In this document: positions 33,361-45,716 of the stretch, piece after piece
Layout: each line of letters starts with the position of its first letter
Numbering within the stretch: the first letter of the stretch is position 1
Source of the DNA: Amoebophrya sp. A120
Taxonomy: Eukaryota > Sar > Dinophyceae > Syndiniales > Amoebophryaceae
Assembly (NCBI GenBank): GCA_905178155.1
Contig: CAJINV010000002.1
Span: 3,293,515 to 3,357,514 of the forward strand
Direction of reading: 5' to 3'
DNA: 64,000 nucleotides
Program-made: the position numbers and the translations under genes
Notes under the pieces: generated by a model
What the model saw: only the letters and a program-made list of their open reading frames with translations
Databases searched by the model: none
What the model was told of the DNA's origin: nothing

Positions 33361-36300
33361 ATGTCTTCGCTCTTCCAGTTACGACGTGTTGTTGGGGCGG
33401 ATGTAGGCGAAGATACAACCTCCACAACGTCGTCAACAGCGGGACGACCACGCCGCACGAGGAAGGTATTCGAAGCACTAAAAAAGGTCGTCCTTCTCGG
33501 GAGAAGCAAGACGTCGCGGAGCACCAGCAGGTCTTCCGCGATCATGAAGAGCAAGGGGCCTGTTTCAAGAATGACACGTGGTCGCCCAGAACAGCCCCAG
33601 CTGGCTTCGCTTTGCTTGTCGGCAGCTGCAGCCTTCGCTCTCCTCTGTTCGGTCTTTGTTCCTGAGCATAATGATCCTGCTGTACTATTCGTTCGCTTGG
33701 CCGCCGGGTTCTCAGTGACGTCTTTGAATAAGAAGAAAACCAGTTCTACTTCTCGAATTGGCAGCACTACGCGAACGGGAAAAATAAAGAAGATACGACA
33801 GAACAACAGGAAGAACTCTTTTGGAAACAACAAGAAAAGCAGCATGCTGGGACAAGTTCAAGGAGAAAACCAGAAGCAGGCGCAAAGTTCGAAGATCAAA
33901 AATCGGATCCGCGCGGCGACGAATAGTGGAGGTAGAAGTTCAGGCTCTTCTCCTGCTGCTGGTCATGCAGTGCGACGACGAGGAGCAGGTGACCCCGTTG
34001 CTTCTACTTTCGAAGAAAAAGCAGCTGCAGATCCTCGTATAGATTTCCTGGACGATGAACTGCAGGAAGGCACACGTAGTGGAAAAGAAGAACGTGGTCA
34101 AGATGAAGAACACCTGCAACACGACCCGACCTCCACCAGCATGTTAGAAGAAGGAAAAACGTCGCATGCCACCGCCGCTGCTGCTGCGGCGGGAGAACCT
34201 CCACTGCTGGGCCTCACAACGTCTTGCTGTGGCACGGATAAGGAACAGGAGGAGAATAAGGTAGATCTTACCACGTCGACGAGCAGGACCTCCAACGGGC
34301 GACACCAGCCGAACTCGGAAAGTGTCCACGCTGTACCGCCCACAAGTGGCGGCCGCGGGGAGCAGGATCATGAAAAGAGCGACCGCACGTCCACAGCGCT
34401 GGCGACGGTGAAGAAGATGAAGAGGACCCCGGCGCAGCAGCCCCCTGTTGCTTCACAACTGAAGATGAGCAGCAATAGTGTTCTTAGTGTTGACCGCACA
34501 GGCTTGGGACACTGCGCCGGCGAAAGAAACATACCGAATACCAGCCCGCGCACGGCAACGGATCTTGGAGAATTGTACCAGGTCAAAGGGCCCGCTTACA
34601 AGTGGTGCTCCCCGCCGTCCGGGTCGCGTTGTGAGTATCATTTCGCAGATAATGCGGTGACCGACGAGGATTACGCCTTCCCCTTCCCCTCAGACGTATC
34701 GGCAAGCAAGTGCTACTATCGGCGCGGCCCGTACAAAGGTAAGCAGGCCGATTTGGACCATGGGGTAGAAGAGTGTCGGCACCTGTGTGACCACATTGAG
34801 GGCTGCACGTTCTACGCGGCAGAATACATGGAATCCGAGGAAGAAGGGTGGGTCGACGGCGAAGAGGAGCGATACCAGTGCCATTTCTACGCGATCATAT
34901 CAAATGCAAAAATGTCTGTGTCTGGAAGATTCTGACACTTGTCTTGCACGTTTTGCATGAGCCATGATGTCTGTGATGCACCCCCATAGCAATACAGATT
35001 TTTTGAGGGCTTCTTGATGCGTATTCCGCATGCCAAGTGCCTTCTCAGCGTAGCAAAAATTGCCTTTCCTGTGGTACTCATGCGATACAATTTTTTTTGG
35101 AATCCAAATGCAGCATCACAAGTTGCATTCTCCCAGCCCCAGACATTTTTACATTTGATAGATCAAGAAGCCGGAGTACTACAATAACCCCTCGAACGCC
35201 GCGAAATGCAAACCGACCCCACATAGCTGGATCAACGATTACCACACTGGTACCGGCATTTACGCCTATCCGGTGTTTATTTTTCAATGCGTAGCAGGAC
35301 AGCCAAATCAAAGTCTGGTGATTTGTCAGTGCGCCAATGGAGAGAAAAACGAAGACGCGGAGTCCTGTCCGGCACACCTGGCGCAGAACTGCGAATCGTG
35401 TGACGAATCAAAGTGGAGGAAAAGGCAAAATTGGCCGCAAACGGGCCACACTTCCTGCTGGCCCAAGTGTGGTTCCAATTCTAATCAGCTATGTCACCAG
35501 AAGGAGGGAAGCAACGGTAGCAACGGCTACTACATCCCGTCACCCGACGAAACGTACTGCGCCGACGACGTTCCTTACACCTACAATGATGGGAGCTGGC
35601 CCTTTACCCAGTGCCGCGACAGTTGCTGCAGACGGGGCTGCAAGAAGCCCGTCGCCGGCGTTCTGAATAAACTACAGGGGAGCATAAGCAATTCTAACTG
35701 GCAGTCGCGTTTGCGCGCTGTGAACTGGTTACCCGGCATGACTGAAGGCGCCGCCAATGCTATCTCCGGCGTGAGCTGTAAAGACGAATGGGACCCAAAC
35801 TACCCGGCCGAATTCTATTGCGAAACCGCGGGCGAGTATCCTATGTAAAAACGTACCCACCCCATAGTCAAGATGGGGAATCGGCTAGACAAATCGACAA
35901 GCTTTGGCTGTTTCGCATGACAAATTTGGACGCGTAGTGTAGTGCTGTTTGAGCTAGTTCAGCAGCATTACAGATCTAGTCTCTCATGCTGATTGGAGCA
36001 TGACAAATTTCAAAACAGCATTGGAAAATGCTTCTCATGGGGCTCCGCATGAGAAACATTCTAAGCATGCAGATTTGCATGACAACTATGGTGTGGGGAC
36101 GTTTTTACACAGGATAGCGAGCCACTGAAAATGAAGGGGTGCGACCAGAAGACTTGCGAGTTATCCTGTGCAAAAGTATCGTACTCATAGTAATCTCAGT
36201 CATGCATTACAAATTTCTTTGTCAAGTCAAATCCGCATTACAAATTTTATTTCTCATGCTGAGGAAATTTGCAATGCATCTATACGAGTGTGATACTTTT

Positions 36301-39300
36301 GCAATTCATACGAGTGCCCCAACGGCAACCCTGACGCCAGCGCGTGTGATAAACATGGCGACATACAGTGCGCGAGCTGCACGGATTCGAACAGATGGAT
36401 TCTGCGGACCGACAACTGGCCCGCCGTTGGGCAAAAGGGTTGCTTTCCAAAGTGCGGGGCGAGTAATGCGCTAGGCTGTCCCAAAAAGAATGCGAACGGC
36501 GTTCATTTCATCCCAACTAGCAATCCAGACGAATTATGCACCAACGTCGCCGACAGCGACGCCCGGACACTCAATTTCGACCCCGCTGCCAAATGCCGCG
36601 AGACCTGCTGCAAGCAAGGGTGCAAAGTTCCAAGTAGCGCGGCCCTGGGGAAACTGAATAGGGGCGCGGGCTGGGGGAACTGGAAAACCGAGCTGGTGAC
36701 AGAAAAGTTCACACCGGGCATGACCATGGCTGGTGCGAAAACGATCTCCGGTGTGGCCTGCAACCCCGAGTGGGACCCGAGCTCCCCAGCCAAATTCTAC
36801 TGCGAAAATCCGGGGCAGCCACTGCAGCTGAAGGGATGCGACCAGAAGACTTGCCGTTGCCCCCACGGAACTCTCGATGAGGGCGCGTGTGACAAGCACG
36901 GGGACATCCAGTGTGCGAGCTGCACCGCCCCGAACAAATGGACGCTGCGGAACAACTGGCCCGCCCCTGGCCAAAAAGGTTGCTTTCCGAAGTGCGGGAC
37001 TTCTGCCTACCAAAATTGCGCCGCGCTAGGTGCAGGAAGTGGAATTCACTACATTGCCAGCGACAGTGGAACTCTTTGCGAAGGTATTGATGATTCGAAC
37101 GCCCTGGATGAGGATCAGAGCCTCGACCCCAAAACTGCTTGTCAAACCAGCTGCTGTAGGCAGGGGTGCATGGTTCCGAGCGCCGCCGACCTTGCGAAAC
37201 TGAATCGGGACGCGAACTGGAACAAGTGGGGAATCGAACTTATCCAGCAGAAATTCTTGCCGGGGAGTGGAGCGAAATCGATCAGCGGCGTATCATGCAA
37301 CGGCGACTGGGACCAGAGTAGTCAACCGAAGTTCTATTGCGACAGCCCAGGAGAAGCACTGAAAATGACGGGCTGTGATGTGAAAACTTGCAGCTGTCCC
37401 AACGGCGCTGTCGATTCGGGCTCGTGCGCTGCGCACGGCCAAATTCAGTGTCAAAGCTGCGGTGACCCGGCTAAATGGACGCTGCGGAACAACTGGCCCA
37501 GCGTTGGAGAAAAAGGCTGCTTTCTATCCACAGTAAATTTCCCGCACACGTACAAATGCGGTCTCTGCATGACAAAACTGCGGCTCGAGCCTCATTTGGC
37601 ATGACAAATCTTACACCCCAATGAATTGGTGAAATTTGTGATGCATTTTGTACATGTACAGGAATGGAAATTTGTATTGCATACTTTCCGATTTGCGGCG
37701 ATGCCTCCAACCAAGATTGCGCCCAGCCGGATGGAAACTCGGTGTACTTTATCCCTACAACCCCCGCGGAAACTTATTGTCCAGGGGTGAGCAACACCGT
37801 AGCCCTTATTAATGGGCAGTACCCCACTGATACCTGCCACGACCACTGCTGCAGACAAGGGTGCAAGAACCCGGGGAGCGCGGCGCTCGCGAAGCTTGGT
37901 GACAACTTGGGAACTGGTTTTGACTGGACGAGCTACTTGACGAGTGAGAACGCGCTGCCGCGTGGGGATTTCGCTTTCGTGCAGCGTGGGATTGAAAAAC
38001 CAAGCGGGGAGGGTTTCATCTCTGCCCCATGGAACACGTGCGTATCCTGTGCAAAAGTATCGTACTCGTAGTAATTACAGTCATGCATTACAAATTTTTC
38101 TCTCAAGTTAAATCCGCATTACAAATTTTATTTCTCATGCTGAGGAAATTTGTCATGCGATTTATACTAGTACGATGCTTTTGCATTTCATAGTGCGACT
38201 CCACCGGTGACACCCCACTGGCCGTCAGCAAACTTACGGACCGGTTCCCGGTTCGTTGCTGCGGCGACGAGGACCTTGTGGCCAGCTTATGAACGTGAAA
38301 TAACGCATGATGATCATGATGTCATAGGCTGGGTCTTGATAAATAAAGAGCCTACATCAAGATGAACTTCTACACCGATTTCTTAGTTTAGTAAAAATCG
38401 TTCTCCTTGCTCGGCGTGGACAGACAGACCGACGCAGTTCGAGCCAGTGCCAGAAAAACCGCTTCTATTGAAAGCAGCTCGTGTCGTTTTTGGTTTGGTG
38501 CTGTGTCATGCAAAACGTGCACGAGCTAGAGTTTGTGCCATGGCCATGCTGATGCAGTTGCAGCATAATGTTGAAATTCTGCTGCGTTGTAGCTAGTTTA
38601 TCCGGCTAAAAAATTATTACCTCTCCCAAGAAATCACGAGCACGATTCCTTTCGAGACCCAGAAGATATAATTATCGCGTTTTTTACACGTGATAGTATG
38701 GCGCTTTCGTTTCCAGCAAGTCCATCGTCAACCCGCGAGACACTAACACGCGAGTCGACTGCAAGACGCCGGCAGGGCCAGATGGCAGCCAAATGTGTAA
38801 AGCTGACTGGGCAGTTTCGGAGCTTTACACGTACGAAGACGCCGTCCAGCTCTGCGAGAACACGGGCAACCGGATATCCTATGTAAAAACGTCCCCACAC
38901 CAGAGTCAAGCTGGGGATCTCGCAACACAAATCGAGAAGTTTTGGGGGTCCAGCATGACAAGTTCGTCTCTCTATTGTAGTGCAGTTTAGCAAGCACAGC
39001 CGCAACACAAATCCATCTACTCATCCTGTCGACAGCATTACAAAGCGCAAAACGCGATTGGAAATGCCTCTCATGTGGATGCGCATTACAAATCTTCCTG
39101 TAGCTGCAAATCTGCATGACAACTCTGGGGTGGGTACATTTTTGCTCAGGATAGCGGAGGTTGTGCACGCCGGAGGAACTGATGACGAAGCGCGAAGTAT
39201 CCTATTTAAAAACGTCCCCACACTATAGTTGTCATGCAAATCTGCATGCTTAAAATGTTTCTCATGCGGAACCTCATGAGAAGCATTTTCTAATGGTGTT

Positions 39301-42300
39301 TTGAAATTTGTCATGCTCCAATCAGCATGAGAGACTAGATCTGTGATGCTGCTGAGCTAGCTCAAACAGCACTACGCGACGAATCCAAATTTGTCATGCA
39401 GAACAGCCAAAACTTGTGGATTTGTCTGGCCGATTCCCCATCCTGACTCTGGTGTGGGGACGTTTTTACAAATGATACGAAGATCAGAACTTTCTGTGTC
39501 AGGGCACCGGCGGCGGCTGCGACAATGGCTGCATCTGGACCGCGACGACACCCATTACCGTCATAGGGGCGCAGTGCCGGACCGGCGCCTTTACCGGCGC
39601 TGCGCCGACGTTCTTTTGCGACAATCCCGGCGAGGAAATGCGGATGGAGGGGTGCGAATTGCAGGTGGTCGACTGTGTGGGGGCCTGGGACTTTGCTACA
39701 GATGCCGACCTTATCGAACAACAGTGTGAGGGCAACGGAGAAACATTGACCCGGTTTCACACTCAAACCACCCCCGCAGAAAATGGCGGAGCGGAGTGCG
39801 AGCACCACGACGGGAAAGACATTATGGTTCAGTGTCCGTTTATGGATGTGTCAGGTTTGAAATCGTCAGAGTTGAAATAGTTTGCCATGCATAAAATGGA
39901 TGCCAGTTGGAGCCCAGTTTTTAAATGGCGCATGACAAGTTTTGGTGGTGCCTGAATCCAGTTTGTAATGCTGTTTGGGTAAGGAAGACGCGTTTTATTG
40001 TCATGCTACTTTAGCAGCTCTATCTCTACCCCTCAACAGGCTTGCAATCTGCCATCCTTGCCTACTCTGCAAGACAGGCACTTTGTGGGTTGCATTTTAT
40101 GCATCACAAATTATTTCAACTTTGTCGATTTCAAACCTGACGCTTCCATACCGTTGTACAGCTGCCGGTGCGACAACGGTGAACCCGAGACGGGGTCAGC
40201 GTGCGCTGCTGATGGTAGTACGGTCTGGTGTTTGGAATGGAAGTGCTACGACGGGAACCATGCAGTAGTACTCAATGGGACCACGAGGTGCGAAGTGAAT
40301 CAGTGCAGGTGCGACCATGGTATCGCCGCCACTGGGGTGAACTGTACCGCGGATGGCCTGACGGTCGGTTGCGTCGACTGCAGCAAGATGACGGGGTACC
40401 GCACGACGCCAAGCTCGGACGGGCAGACCCAGCAGTGCATTTTGATGCAGTGCAGCTGTCCGGACGGAAGGGGTCCGCCCAAAACGGGCGAGGAGTGCGC
40501 ACCCGGGGACGGGAGCGTCCAGAAGTGCGAGAGCTGCACCGCAGTGGGCTTCCATCTGGACGAGGCAACGGAACTCTGTGTCGCAAACGTCTGCACCTGT
40601 TCGCACGGCACGGCGGCGAACGGAACAGCGTGTACTTCCCACGACGCGGAAATCTGCACTAGTTGCGACGTCAGCGGGGGCTTTCACCTGGAAGATTATA
40701 CTGCAAATGACGGAACGACGTCGAATAAAATGTGTGTCGCCAACAACTGCACTTGCAGCGAAGCCGGCGGGAGTCCTGCGGTTGGTGCGGAGTGCACCAC
40801 ACACAACGCGGAGATTTGTGCTGTTACTTCCACGCCAACAAGTTCTACCTCCGCGACATCGGCTAATGTTGGTGGAGATGAAACTTCGACTACGACAACC
40901 ACAACGACTGCAACTTCTTCTGCTACTGGTAACAGCACGCAAGATCGGCATTTGCTTGACGACGAAAAAGTAGAAGAAATCAAGTTTACCAACGACACTA
41001 CCGATGAAACAACGACCGAGACCACCACCGAAACTTCCGGGGGGTTAAGCGCCGGCGTGGTTGGCGCTGTCGTTGGCGTTTTGTTTCTCATTCTTGCCGT
41101 ACTGGCAGTCTGGTTTTTCGTGCTCCGGACAGATAAGGACGAAAAGGATGTTGCGCCGCAAGCAACAGCTACCCCACCAGCACAGGATACAACCCCCGGG
41201 AAAACTCCACCTCGCAAGTCATCCGACCTGCGCTTTGAATTCGAGCCGGTCAACAACGCCCTGTTGGATGCGGGTTTGACGGCCGCCTACGCGGGGCAGC
41301 TGGCACACCAGATTTGCGATGAGGATGTGGAAGACGACGACGTATTGGCGAAACCGACCGACGCGCGTGATTCGCTCATCATGAGGCGGCTTGGCCTCGA
41401 GTTTCTCGACGAGGATCCGGAACGGGTGGGTCGCCTCCGCGGCTTCCTCCTTAACGTGGCGAAACAGCAAAGGAAAAAGAGCATTCTGAACCATGATGAA
41501 GGTGGTCAACAGACCAGAATGTCCGCCGCAGCGAATGCGCAGGCTGGGTCGACGGTAGTGCACTTGCACAGAGGCACAGGCACTTCTGGCACGACCGCGA
41601 CCGGACTTGGAGCCGATTTTTCGGAGCAAACCATTAAAAGCCACATGACTACTAGCACCGGCGGGACGGAGGTGGATCAGGAACTTGGCCAGCAGGGCAA
41701 CGACCACGACGAGCAGGCGATGACCCTGAATTTGGATGAAACCAAGCAGAAACTCGCTGAGGAAGGGTTTTCCCCGCGCGCCGCGGAGTTTCTCGCGGGC
41801 AAGCTGGCCGAGCGGGCTGCGGCAATGGAACATCAAATGGGAGGTGGTGGACCAGCACGTCGGTCGCAAGGAACAACGCACAGCGGTGTGTCCAATGCCA
41901 CAGCGGGGTACCTGCGAGCTTCGAACGAAACCGTCGCTATGCAGGAAAACTCGGCGGGCGAGGAGCAGGCTGGTGGTGCAGGGCCATCAATGAAGCGAAA
42001 CAAGGAGCAACTGACGCCGGCGGCGCGGCTGGCACAGCTGATGAAAATTTCGCCGGAGGATCTGGAAGAGTGGGACTGGGAGATGCACGTGGAACAGGCT
42101 GACAAGGAAAAGATGGTGGTATGGATTGCAAGTATGTCTGGGTCTGGAAACTTGTGATGCTGAGTCGTGAATAGTGAATGCTCTGTAATGCAAAGCCAAG
42201 CAAGAGAAATATTTGCGCGGGTCAGTATTCTATTGCGCTTTTCGCATAAAAAGCAGCGTTTTTGCATCACAAGAGAAAGGATTTCTTATTGGACACGCAT

Positions 42301-44203
42301 GACAAACTCTTCAGTCATGCCAGACAGGCATGACAAACGTTACATCCTTCCAGACCCAGACATGTTTGCTCTTGATAGCTGGAAATGATGGAGAAATTCG
42401 GCGACGCGGAGTATCTCCAGCGCTTCGGATATGGATGTGTCAGGATTGAAATTGACAAAGTTGAAATAACTTGTAATGCATAAAATCGATACCAACAGGA
42501 CCCACAGTTTCTAGTCGGTGCATGACAAATTTTGTTTGTACCGGAGGCCAGTTTGTCATGCTGTTTCGGGCAAAGGGGCTCCCCTCTGTGATGCTAATCA
42601 GCAGCCCCATTCTCGACCCTTACCAGCACTACAATCTGCCTCCCTTGCGTCCTCTGCAATAGAGGCAATTCCTGCGTTGCATTTTATGCATGACAAACTA
42701 TTTCAACTCTGACGATTTCGATCCTGACACAACCATATCGGCAACTTCCTGGTGCCGGCGCACACGACCAAAAAGAAAAAAAATCGCCACTCCACCCGGG
42801 TCATCAACTTCAACCTGCGTGCCTTCGCCGAGGTCGAGGATCTCACTTTCGGGGACACGGAAGCCGTGAACGCACTGGCGAATTTTGTCGCTGTCATGCC
42901 ACCCAAGAAACGGTTCGAAAGAAAACACGACAATAAAGATCATAGCCAGAGGATGAGTACAGCATCGACGTCTCATGCGACAAAGATCCAACCTGGAGAT
43001 GGAAACCTCCTGCCCCAACAAGAACATGGGCAACATCAACAGGACGAACAACGTGGTGGCTCCTTTGCCCGGCGTAGCAGCATAGACAAGAAGGCCCTGG
43101 CCAGCGGGATCCTCGGGAGTGGGAAAAACTTTTTGGGAAACAACAGTCCTAAAAATTCGCCCATGATGTTCCCTAATTTGGATGAAAAAGACCTCGAGAC
43201 CGGAAGCTTTGACTCCGGTGGGGACCACCAGCACGAGACCTCGCCGGTGGAGAGTGTCTTGCCCAGTGCCGTCGGCGCGTATCATGTGAGCAAGCCTCCG
43301 CTGGTTTCTTCAGCCGTCTCAGAATCCTCGGAGGACTCAGGGGGGGAGGAGGCAGAGACGAGCGGGGATCTTGAGGGGCAAACCACGCCCGGGGGCACGA
43401 TTGTGAGGAAAAAGAAAAAAATTGTGAAAAAAAAGAAAGCCACTGGCACGACCACCGCTGGCACTTCTCCACCTGCAGCAGGTGCAACTACGAGTAGCAA
43501 GCCGACAAAAATTCCTAGTTCGTTGCCATTCCCATTGCCGCATAAGAAAACCGCCGGTGGTGCTTCTCCCGCTGGCACCAGCGTTGCGTCTTCTGGCAGC
43601 GAGACAGAAGGTGGAGCAGCTTCTACGGGTGAGGCGAGTAAGAAGGAAATGAAAGCTGCTGGTGCTGCTGGTCAGCCACATCACAAGAAGAAATCGACCA
43701 CTGCTGCCAGCACGACCAAAGTAGATAAGAAGCATTTTGACGCCGAAACGGAGAATTTGGTGCACCAAGCCACCGAGGCGCTTGTTGACGTGGGTTTCAA
43801 GAAGCAGCATGCGACCAAGATTGCGGAAAAGATTGCGGGCAAAACGGCTGCGGAGTTGGGGGAGAAAGCGCTGGCCTTAACGGAGGAAGAAAAGAAGATT
43901 GCGGCGGCCGGACTGGCAGGGGCTACGGTGAATGACTTGCAAGACCTCGCGGAGGAGTTGGTGGCGCAGAAAGCGGCCTTCTTCGCGAAGCAGCTCTCGC
44001 CGGAATCGCAGGCGCAGGCGGCCAAGAGCAAAGCGGTCGGCCAGCCTTTATCGCTCCTGGGAGAAAAATGCGCGTCGCCGGGAAAGCCGAAAGCCAAGCG
44101 AAAAGCGAAGGCAAAACACAAGGCGAAGGGTAAGGAGGGCGAAGTTTCGACGGGGGAAGAGGAGGGGCACCTACGAGACGAGGAGATCTTTTCTTTCGCT
44201 TAA
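33361..44203 (+). CDS. Giant cysteine-rich single-pass membrane protein (receptor-like)
   Basis: Proposed exons 33361-34897, 35166-35836, 36122-36161, 36316-37524, 37689-38042, 38198-38287, 38701-38874, 39159-39197, 39483-39840, 40156-42119, 42383-42429, 42743-44203: 2647 aa, in frame throughout. Order: long N-region with a hydrophobic signal/anchor (LASLCLSAAAAFALLCSVFV); a PAN-like domain (VEECRHLCDHIEGCTFYAAE); four repeats of a ~170-residue module (HGxxQCxSC...KWxLRxNWP...CFPKCG...CCRQGC...ISGVxCNxxWD...FYC...GCDxKTC); a lectin-like domain starting FPVRCCGDEDL and continuing TYEDAVQLCENTGNRRLCTP and GGGCDNGCIWTAT; EGF-like repeats; a transmembrane helix (~1789-1816, GVVGAVVGVLFLILAVLAVW); and an ~830-residue low-complexity cytosolic tail. 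The 38288-38700 junction is the least certain: a TIR-type excision or a GT-AG intron (GTGGCC...GATAG, ending 38696) both keep frame. If it is not spliced, there are two genes, the first ending at 38292. Confidence 0.72.
34898..35160. mobile_element. Family C introner in the large membrane protein gene
   Basis: Starts TATCAAATGCAAAAATGTC and ends GACATTTTTACATTTGATA. Exact repeat GATCA flanks it (34893-34897, 35161-35165). Join ...FYAI|KKPEYY in frame. Confidence 0.9.
35837..36116. mobile_element. Family D introner in the large membrane protein gene
   Basis: Starts TATCCTATGTAAAAACGTAC and ends GACGTTTTTACACAGGATA. Exact repeat GCGAG flanks it (35832-35836, 36117-36121). Join AGE|PLKMKGC, phase 0, matching the PGxPLxxKGC wording of the intron-free module copy. 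Confidence 0.92.
36162..36310. mobile_element. Family A introner, 40 bp after the previous family D element
   Basis: Starts TATCCTGTGCAAAAGTATCG and ends TTTTGCAATTCATA. Exact repeat CGAGT flanks it (36157-36161, 36311-36315). Join KTCE|CPNGNP restores the module. Confidence 0.92.
37525..37683. mobile_element. Family I introner in the large membrane protein gene
   Basis: Starts TATCCACAGTAAATTTCCCG and ends GAAATTTGTATTGCATA, inner ACGTACA / TGTACATGTACA. Exact repeat CTTTC flanks it (37520-37524, 37684-37688). Join KGCF|PICGDAS matches CFPKCG of the other module copies. Confidence 0.9.
38043..38192. mobile_element. Family A introner in the large membrane protein gene
   Basis: Starts TATCCTGTGCAAAAGTATCG, ends TTTTGCATTTCATA. 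Exact repeat GTGCG flanks it (38038-38042, 38193-38197). Join WNTC|DSTGDTPL in frame. Confidence 0.9.
38288..38695. other. Probable intron of uncertain type inside the lectin-like domain
   Basis: The left edge TATGAACGTGAAATAACGC and right edge GCGTTTTTTACACGTGATA are imperfect inverted repeats, but the 5-bp flanks (CAGCT, GTATG) differ. Excising 38288-38700 keeps frame. So does a GT-AG intron from the GTGGCC just upstream to the AG at 38695-38696. The interior is AT-rich and unlike any introner family. The two halves of one cysteine-rich domain lie on either side. Confidence 0.5.
38875..39153. mobile_element. Family D introner in the lectin-like domain
   Basis: Starts TATCCTATGTAAAAACGTCC, ends CATTTTTGCTCAGGATA. 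Flanks CCGGA and GCGGA differ at one base. Join ENTGNR|RLCTPEEL completes the RLCT motif. Confidence 0.88.
39198..39477. mobile_element. Family D introner, 39-bp exon away from the previous one
   Basis: Starts TATCCTATTTAAAAACGTCC, ends GACGTTTTTACAAATGATA. Exact repeat CGAAG flanks it (39193-39197, 39478-39482). Join MTKRE|DQNFLCQG in frame. Confidence 0.9.
39841..40150. mobile_element. Family B introner before the EGF-like repeats
   Basis: Starts TATGGATGTGTCAGG, ends CCTGACGCTTCCATA. Exact repeat CCGTT flanks it (39836-39840, 40151-40155). Join MVQCP|LYSCRCDNG. Confidence 0.9.
42120..42377. mobile_element. Family C introner in the cytosolic tail
   Basis: Starts TATGGATTGCAAGTATGTC, ends GACATGTTTGCTCTTGATA. 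Flanks GGTGG and GCTGG differ at one base. Join EKMV|EMMEKFGD in frame. Confidence 0.85.
42430..42737. mobile_element. Family B introner, 47-bp exon after the previous one
   Basis: Starts TATGGATGTGTCAGGATTG, ends ATCCTGACACAACCATA. Flanks TCGGA and TCGGC differ at one base. Join YLQRFG|NFLVPAH. Confidence 0.85.
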
Positions 44204-45716
44204 GCGGCTGCTGCACCGAATAAAAAGATCTGAAGTTGTTGCTATAGAGGGTCCTCGTCCTCGTTTCTTTACAACTCAGTTCTTGCTTTTTTTCATTTGC
44301 AGTTGGCAGGAACAGGCAAAACGAAATACATGCTGCGTGATTCCCACTTTAAAAACTATTTGATAGACATTCTTGTTTTTTCTTTGTTAGTCACACATAC
44401 ACACACAGTTTAAGATTATCGCATTTCCATTTAGTTTCGTTGTATTCGTATTCGTATTTTTCCATCATGTGGGTGCGATGCCACCAGCACACACGACAGA
44501 AGAATTTTTACCTGTTAGTACTAGTAGTACTTCTCAGGGTTTAGTCTTTTTTCGTTCATCGCAAATTTTAGCCTTTTTTCTCTAGTTTTCATGTTCATTT
44601 TTTCAACATAATATCAATAGGACACCGGCGGGCGCGAGAGTGCTATCCTTCGGACGTCCAAAGTAAAAGTAAAAGTTTCTTTTTTTCGCCTTCCCCAAGC
44701 ACTTTTTTAACGTATTTTAGCTCCTTCCCATACCTGTATGTCAGGGGAGGTACCCCCTTGATGATGCTTTTCGTATATGCGAAAACGAATCAGCAAGCTC
44801 CCGCCCATGAGCTGCACGTCCATCATGTAGAACCAGGACGAAAAAACGAGCACTCTCAGTCACGCTTGATGACCATCTCTAGCTTTCTTTCGAATTCCCA
44901 ATCATGATCATCAAATTCAAAACTTGCAATTGAAGAGCAAGAGAGGTCTGCAGAGGATGCAGGACAAGCTTATTTCTGCATGGATAAACATAAATTGTTC
45001 GTGCCCGAAGTCGTGCCTGCTCCTGTCGGTATCTATGCATAAGATGATCCTAGAATTCGTGTACCTAAAAAGTAAAGAAGTAGGTTTTCCTTTTAGCTGT
45101 TGAGGCCAATCGTAGAAGTCGTTGTCGCAAAAATCATCGTTTTCGTCGCGCTTAGTCGTGATATGTGCACTTGGGTGTGATCATCTTCATTCTGACGTAG
45201 AAGGAAGGTCCAGCTACTGGAGAAAACAAAACGAAAAGGAAAAGCTCTTTCGAAATGTTGCACCTGCTCGTATCTTCACGCGATCGTGGTAAAATGTTTC
45301 TATCGGAGAACTTCTACATGGGTCGTGCAATCGTTGTGCTACTGCTATCGATAATATCGTAACTAGAGTTTAGCTCGTAATAAAAATGAATGCGACCAAG
45401 TTCTTCATCTTTCGGTTTTAAGACTCGTCGCGTCAGCCTCTACTACCTAGCTGGCGGGTCGCGATGAGATGAAGTGGCGTGTATTTGTATTATTTTCATT
45501 TCCAACGCCGGATAGTATGACAAATAAAGTACGAAGAAGCAGAAGACAAGTTTTTTTTTTCTCTCTACGACTGCGCTCATCTTTATGAGAAATCGAAATC
45601 CTCGTCCTGGGGCCACGAGGGTTTTAGGCATAAAGCATTGAAGACATTTAGCGCTCGCAAGTGCTTTTGTCCAATTACAAAGCTTAAACTCGAGGAACTG
45701 ATTGTACATTCTCAAG
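44204..45716. other. Intergenic stretch; its right part is duplicated at 57000-57440
   Basis: AT-rich. From about 45300 to 45720 the sequence resembles 57020-57440 (shared words include TGCTATCGATAATA, TCTCGTAATAA / GCTCGTAATAA, GGCGGGTCG and GAGAAATCGAAATC), so the promoter region was copied along with the downstream gene. No other feature seen. Confidence 0.5.

Noticed and set aside
38287-38700. Two separate genes meeting here
   Set aside because: Not excluded, but a cysteine-rich domain is split exactly at this point and frame-consistent joins exist, so one gene is preferred.
38698-38886. ATG-initiated 62-codon frame (MALSFPASPSS...)
   Set aside because: The neighbouring frame carries the conserved cysteine-rich sequence that continues into the next exons.
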